From NCBI GenBank assembly GCA_945882475.1, contig CAMCWJ010000120.1:1-8144 (forward strand): a stretch of 8,144 bases of DNA. Direction: 5' to 3'. Both the position numbers and the translations under genes were made by a program. How positions within the stretch are numbered: position 1 is the first letter of the stretch; every line of letters starts with the position of its first letter. A model generated the notes under the pieces. The model saw nothing but the letters and a program-made list of their open reading frames with translations. It ran no database searches and was not told the origin of the DNA. This DNA is from Bifidobacterium breve. Its GTDB lineage: Bacteria > Actinomycetota > Actinomycetes > Mycobacteriales > Mycobacteriaceae. Shown here in pieces: positions 5,686-8,144 of the stretch.

Positions 5686-6780
5686 TCAACCCGAGGTATC
5701 GCGACCCAGTGCCGGATCGAGGACGTAGCGGGCCCGGTTGCCGCCGGCGTGGCGGGCCTGTGTCATCGCGGTAGTGGCCATGTCGATCACCTCGTCGAGC
5801 ACCTCCTGCGGCGGGCGGTCGGACAGCGGGCGCAACGGAGTGCTGACAACACCGATGCTCGCGGTGGATCCGGTGGCCGTCGCGAAGATCGACCCGCGGA
5901 CCCGTTCGACGAGCGGTTCGGGGTCCGCAGTGGTGAAGATGTCGGCGATCAGAAAATCCGAATCGCCGACATGTCCCAGCACCGCGTCGCGTCGCAGCGT
6001 TTCGCGCAATGCCTGGCCGGCGTGGATACGGGCCTGAGTGGCCACCCAGCCGCCACTTACCTCGGCGATCGCACTCAGCGCGTCGATACCGACCACCGCG
6101 ACGACCAGGTAGCGGTCGTCCCCGCGCTGACGTGCCCCGAGCAAGGTTGCCGCCTCTTCGTAGAACGACTCGCGGGTCAGCAGACCGGTGACCGGTTCGA
6201 CATCGGTCTGCAGGCCCTCGGCGCCGCCGACCGTGGCCACCGTCCGGCAGGCGAAGGTAACGACCACGGTGAGCATGACCAGTGGCGTGACAACGGCGAA
6301 CGCGGTCGGAACGTCATCGACCGCCACCCGGGCCGACAACAACGCGATGGTCGATGCGGTAACGATCCCACTGAACGCCAACAGCCGCACACTGTGGAAC
6401 AGCGCGATATAACCGAGAACGAATGGGAAACCGACGGCGATCAGCAAGCCGACGAGCGGAACGGAAGTAATCGTGCAGCCGACCGCGAGCATGACCGTTC
6501 CGATCACCACGACGGTGGTGGACTCAGCTCTCGTCGGCCATCGATAGCGCAACCACGGCACCGCGAGCAGCGCACACCCGAGCGCTATTACGGCCAGGAT
6601 CGCCCGCCCATGGGCGCCGGTCGTGGCGAGGGGGTTGGGCGCGGCCAGCAGGGCGGGAAGGCCCAGGCCGAGGATGCAGCCCGCGACCAACCGCATGGTG
6701 GCCCGCTGGTAGCCGCGCGCGGCCAGGCGCGCGGTGAAGGCGTGGTACTGGTCGGGCACCCGACCCGCGGGCCGCCTCAT
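5686..6780 (-). CDS. Membrane protein with degenerate GGDEF domain
   Basis: A 364-residue inner-membrane protein. About six hydrophobic helices lie at residues 31-47, 60-76, 87-105, 106-127, 131-150 and 157-178, followed by a cytoplasmic GGDEF-type domain (about 193-355). That domain begins with EPVTGLLTRESF (195-206), the usual linker motif, and ends with MTQARHAGGNRARY (339-352), matching the AK-GRN element. The catalytic signature is decayed: GGDEF reads GDSDF (272-276), the first Asp of the DxD metal site is Gly231, and the base-binding Asn is Ala239. Diguanylate cyclase activity is therefore unlikely; a role as a sensor or c-di-GMP/GTP-binding protein is possible. The start overlaps the methyltransferase stop as ATGA, so translation is probably coupled. 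A start at Met29 is possible but less likely, given the overlap. Confidence 0.86.
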   Translation of the reverse strand: MRRPAGRVPDQYHAFTARLAARGYQRATMRLVAGCILGLGLPALLAAPNPLATTGAHGRAILAVIALGCALLAVPWLRYRWPTRAESTTVVVIGTVMLAVGCTITSVPLVGLLIAVGFPFVLGYIALFHSVRLLAFSGIVTASTIALLSARVAVDDVPTAFAVVTPLVMLTVVVTFACRTVATVGGAEGLQTDVEPVTGLLTRESFYEEAATLLGARQRGDDRYLVVAVVGIDALSAIAEVSGGWVATQARIHAGQALRETLRRDAVLGHVGDSDFLIADIFTTADPEPLVERVRGSIFATATGSTASIGVVSTPLRPLSDRPPQEVLDEVIDMATTAMTQARHAGGNRARYVLDPALGRDTSG

Positions 6781-7364
6781 CGGTCCCGGCGGTGCACCGA
6801 CACCGCGTAGTCGCCACCTGCGAATGGTTGCCTGTCCCAGGTGCCCCAGCGGCTCATCAGATGCAGGCCCGCCGCCGCCGCGAGTTCGTCGTAACCCGCA
6901 CAGGACAACTGGTCGGGTTGCAGGCTGAACCCCGCGACCAGCACACCGCCCGGGCGCACCAGGCCTGCCAGGTCGGCCAGCACCCGGCCCTCAGTGCCCG
7001 GTTCGAGGAAAATCATCACGTTGCCGGCCAGCAGCACCAGGTCGAACTGTCCGTAGGCGGTTGCGTCCAGGGCGGCGAGATCGGCCAGCCGCCAGTCCAG
7101 CGGGGCTTTGGCCCGCGCCGTCGCCAGCATGTCGGCATCGGCGTCGACTCCGGTCACCGTCATCCCTCGACGGGCCAGTTCGATCGCCACCCGGCCGGTG
7201 CCGCACCCGGCGTCGAGCACGGTGGCGCCGCCGGCCTCGGCCAGCAGGAACTCCACCAGATCGGCTTCGCCGTGAACGTTCTGCCCGGCTTCCGCGAGCG
7301 GCTCCCAGCGCGCGTCGTAGTCCTCGCCCCGCGGGGCTTCGGTGCGCTGCCATCGGGTAGCCAT
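6777..7364 (-). CDS. Class I SAM-dependent methyltransferase
   Basis: A 195-residue soluble methyltransferase of the small Rossmann type, substrate unknown. Motif I is VLDAGCGTG (49-57), the acidic residue of motif II is Asp74 in VTGVDADADML, a DLA segment (95-97) fits the adenine-binding region, FDLVLLAGNVMIFL (107-120) is motif IV, and LVRPGGVLVAGF (135-146) is the following helix-turn-strand. The N-terminal YDARWEPLAEAG (16-27) is common in ubiquinone/menaquinone-type and small-molecule methyltransferases. The ATG at 7364 is chosen: the frame runs on upstream to 7586, but those 74 codons overlap the YaaA-family gene in another frame and have a biased Arg/Trp/Pro/Ser composition. It lies 43 bp downstream of the YaaA-family gene and overlaps the GGDEF gene by four bases. 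The three probably form one minus-strand unit. Confidence 0.9.
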   Translation of the reverse strand: MATRWQRTEAPRGEDYDARWEPLAEAGQNVHGEADLVEFLLAEAGGATVLDAGCGTGRVAIELARRGMTVTGVDADADMLATARAKAPLDWRLADLAALDATAYGQFDLVLLAGNVMIFLEPGTEGRVLADLAGLVRPGGVLVAGFSLQPDQLSCAGYDELAAAAGLHLMSRWGTWDRQPFAGGDYAVSVHRRDR

Positions 7365-7407
7365 GACCCATCGTGGCAGGGGTGTCAAGCGCACCGCCAA
7401 CCCGCCT
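7365..7407 (-). other. Short gap upstream of the methyltransferase with a lone TTGACA
   Basis: Read on the minus strand, this 43-bp gap contains a perfect TTGACA hexamer (7383-7388), but no TANNNT hexamer at 16-19 bases downstream, which would fall on the start codon. I therefore do not call a promoter, and read-through from the YaaA-family gene is the simpler reading. No strong Shine-Dalgarno sequence precedes the ATG. Confidence 0.3.
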
Positions 7408-8144
7408 TCACGCCGCCACGACGATGGTGAGCTCGTTGCCGTCGCGCTCCACCCGCATCCCGGCCCGACCCGCCACCTTCGCCACCGCCGCGGCGTTGCC
7501 GGGTTCGGAGTCGGCGGTGACCAGCGCCCGCGCCAACCGGCCCTTGTGCGCCGTGTTGAAGTGGGTGACCACGCTGCGCCGTCCATCCGGGTGCTCGGTC
7601 ACGACAGCGACGCGGACGGCGTCGGCGAGCCGGCCGAGCCCGACATAGGACCCTGAGCGCAGGTCGACCACGAGTTCGCGGTCGGCGAGGTCGGCGAGCA
7701 CCGGCTCCAGCACCGGGCGCCACCGGGCGGCCAGGCCCGGGCGGCCCGGCAGCTTCGACGTCGCCGACAGTCGATAGGCGGGAATGCGGTCGTCGGCGCG
7801 GAGCAGCCCGAACAGCGCCGAGCCCACCGCCAGACGGGCCCGGGCCCGGGCGGCCGCCGGGGCGCGCAGTGAGTCGATGTCCAACGCGTCGTAGAGCACG
7901 CCGGTATAGCGATGCAGCGCAGGCATGGTGGGCGAGGTGCGCAGCGCGGCATTGCGGGCGATCTCGGCGTCCTGGCCGCCCGAGATGCTCAACGCCCGCC
8001 GACACGCGTCCGGATTTTCCGCCAGGCCGATCAGATCGGCCACCAGTTCGGCGCGCAGCGGCGTCAGGTCCGGGGTGCCCAGATCATCGAGCCGCAGGGG
8101 AGGTCCGTCACCGCCGGAGCGCTTGGTCTCCGACGGTGGCAGCA
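7408..8144 (-). CDS. yaaA: YaaA/DUF328 family peroxide-stress-type protein (start just outside window)
   Basis: The frame is open to the right edge and gives 244 residues from 8142 to the TGA. The visible N terminus reads LPPSETKRSGGDGPP, which matches the family's usual opening (M-x-V-L-L-PPSETK), so only about three to five codons are missing. Other family blocks are ISGGQ (about 53-57), RYTGVLYDALD (about 78-88) and the C-terminal VVTHFNTAHKGRLARAL, equivalent to the family's conserved basic KGrlaR patch. E. coli YaaA lowers intracellular free iron and limits DNA and protein damage under hydrogen peroxide. The actinobacterial branch is diverged, so this role is inferred by family only. An internal GTG at 8043 would give a 211-residue form but cuts off the conserved N terminus, so it is not used. 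It is the first gene of the minus-strand run seen here. Confidence 0.88.
   Translation of the reverse strand, partial: LPPSETKRSGGDGPPLRLDDLGTPDLTPLRAELVADLIGLAENPDACRRALSISGGQDAEIARNAALRTSPTMPALHRYTGVLYDALDIDSLRAPAAARARARLAVGSALFGLLRADDRIPAYRLSATSKLPGRPGLAARWRPVLEPVLADLADRELVVDLRSGSYVGLGRLADAVRVAVVTEHPDGRRSVVTHFNTAHKGRLARALVTADSEPGNAAAVAKVAGRAGMRVERDGNELTIVVAA

Noticed and set aside
5296..6810. 504-codon plus-strand frame across the ureohydrolase end and the GGDEF gene
   Set aside because: Low-complexity Arg/Gly/Asp/Gln-rich translation that crosses the convergent junction; the opposite-strand gene has membrane helices and GGDEF-domain motifs.
7383..7388. Consensus TTGACA -35 hexamer before the methyltransferase
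   Set aside because: No -10 hexamer at a workable distance, so it is not enough for a promoter call.
7365..7586. 74-codon upstream extension of the methyltransferase
   Set aside because: Arg/Trp/Pro/Ser-rich, overlaps the YaaA-family gene on the same strand in another frame; the ATG at 7364 gives a normal N terminus.
7385..8005. 206-codon minus-strand frame within the YaaA-family region
   Set aside because: Alternative frame of a recognisable YaaA-family gene, Arg/Gly/Ala-rich and without motifs.

Overview
The window is high-GC actinobacterial chromosome. Its gene content (a FabG3/Rv2002-like dehydrogenase, full-length CinA, a multi-membrane-span protein with a decayed GGDEF domain, leaderless-looking promoters) points to a Mycobacterium/Mycolicibacterium-type genome. 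No plasmid, phage, insertion sequence, CRISPR or RNA gene was seen. Coding density is about 95%, and all genes share similar codon use.

Layout. A 3'-partial short-chain dehydrogenase (plus strand, 1-596) converges, three bases apart, on a minus-strand pair: an EamA/DMT-type membrane transporter (1475-2368) followed downstream by a HAD-IB phosphatase-like protein (600-1406). A divergent intergenic region of about 300 bp (2369-2666) carries candidate promoters for both directions, a small hairpin and possibly the relic of a small minus-strand gene. Next comes a plus-strand block of three tightly packed genes: an unusual protein with a GyrA-like helical module and an acetyltransferase-like domain (2667-3329), cinA (3330-4604) and a ureohydrolase of the agmatinase family (4614-5669). 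A strong hairpin over the ureohydrolase stop separates this block from a convergent minus-strand run: a YaaA-family protein (7408-8144, lacking only its first few codons), a class I SAM-dependent methyltransferase (6777-7364) and a membrane protein with a degenerate GGDEF domain (5686-6780). The last two overlap by ATGA.

How the genes work together. The acetyltransferase-like gene and cinA abut as TGAATG and are probably translationally coupled. The ureohydrolase follows nine bases later, but its GTG start lies exactly where a -10 element overlapping the cinA stop codon would begin a leaderless transcript, so it may also have its own promoter. CinA acts in pyridine-nucleotide recycling and the ureohydrolase in guanidino-compound or polyamine metabolism. 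No pathway visibly links the three. Most genes are ordinary housekeeping or accessory metabolism. The more unusual points are the GyrA-like/GNAT fusion, the two leaderless promoter arrangements, the catalytically degenerate GGDEF domain, the bulged terminator hairpin and a duplicated gene end behind the transporter. I see no convincing new multi-gene system.
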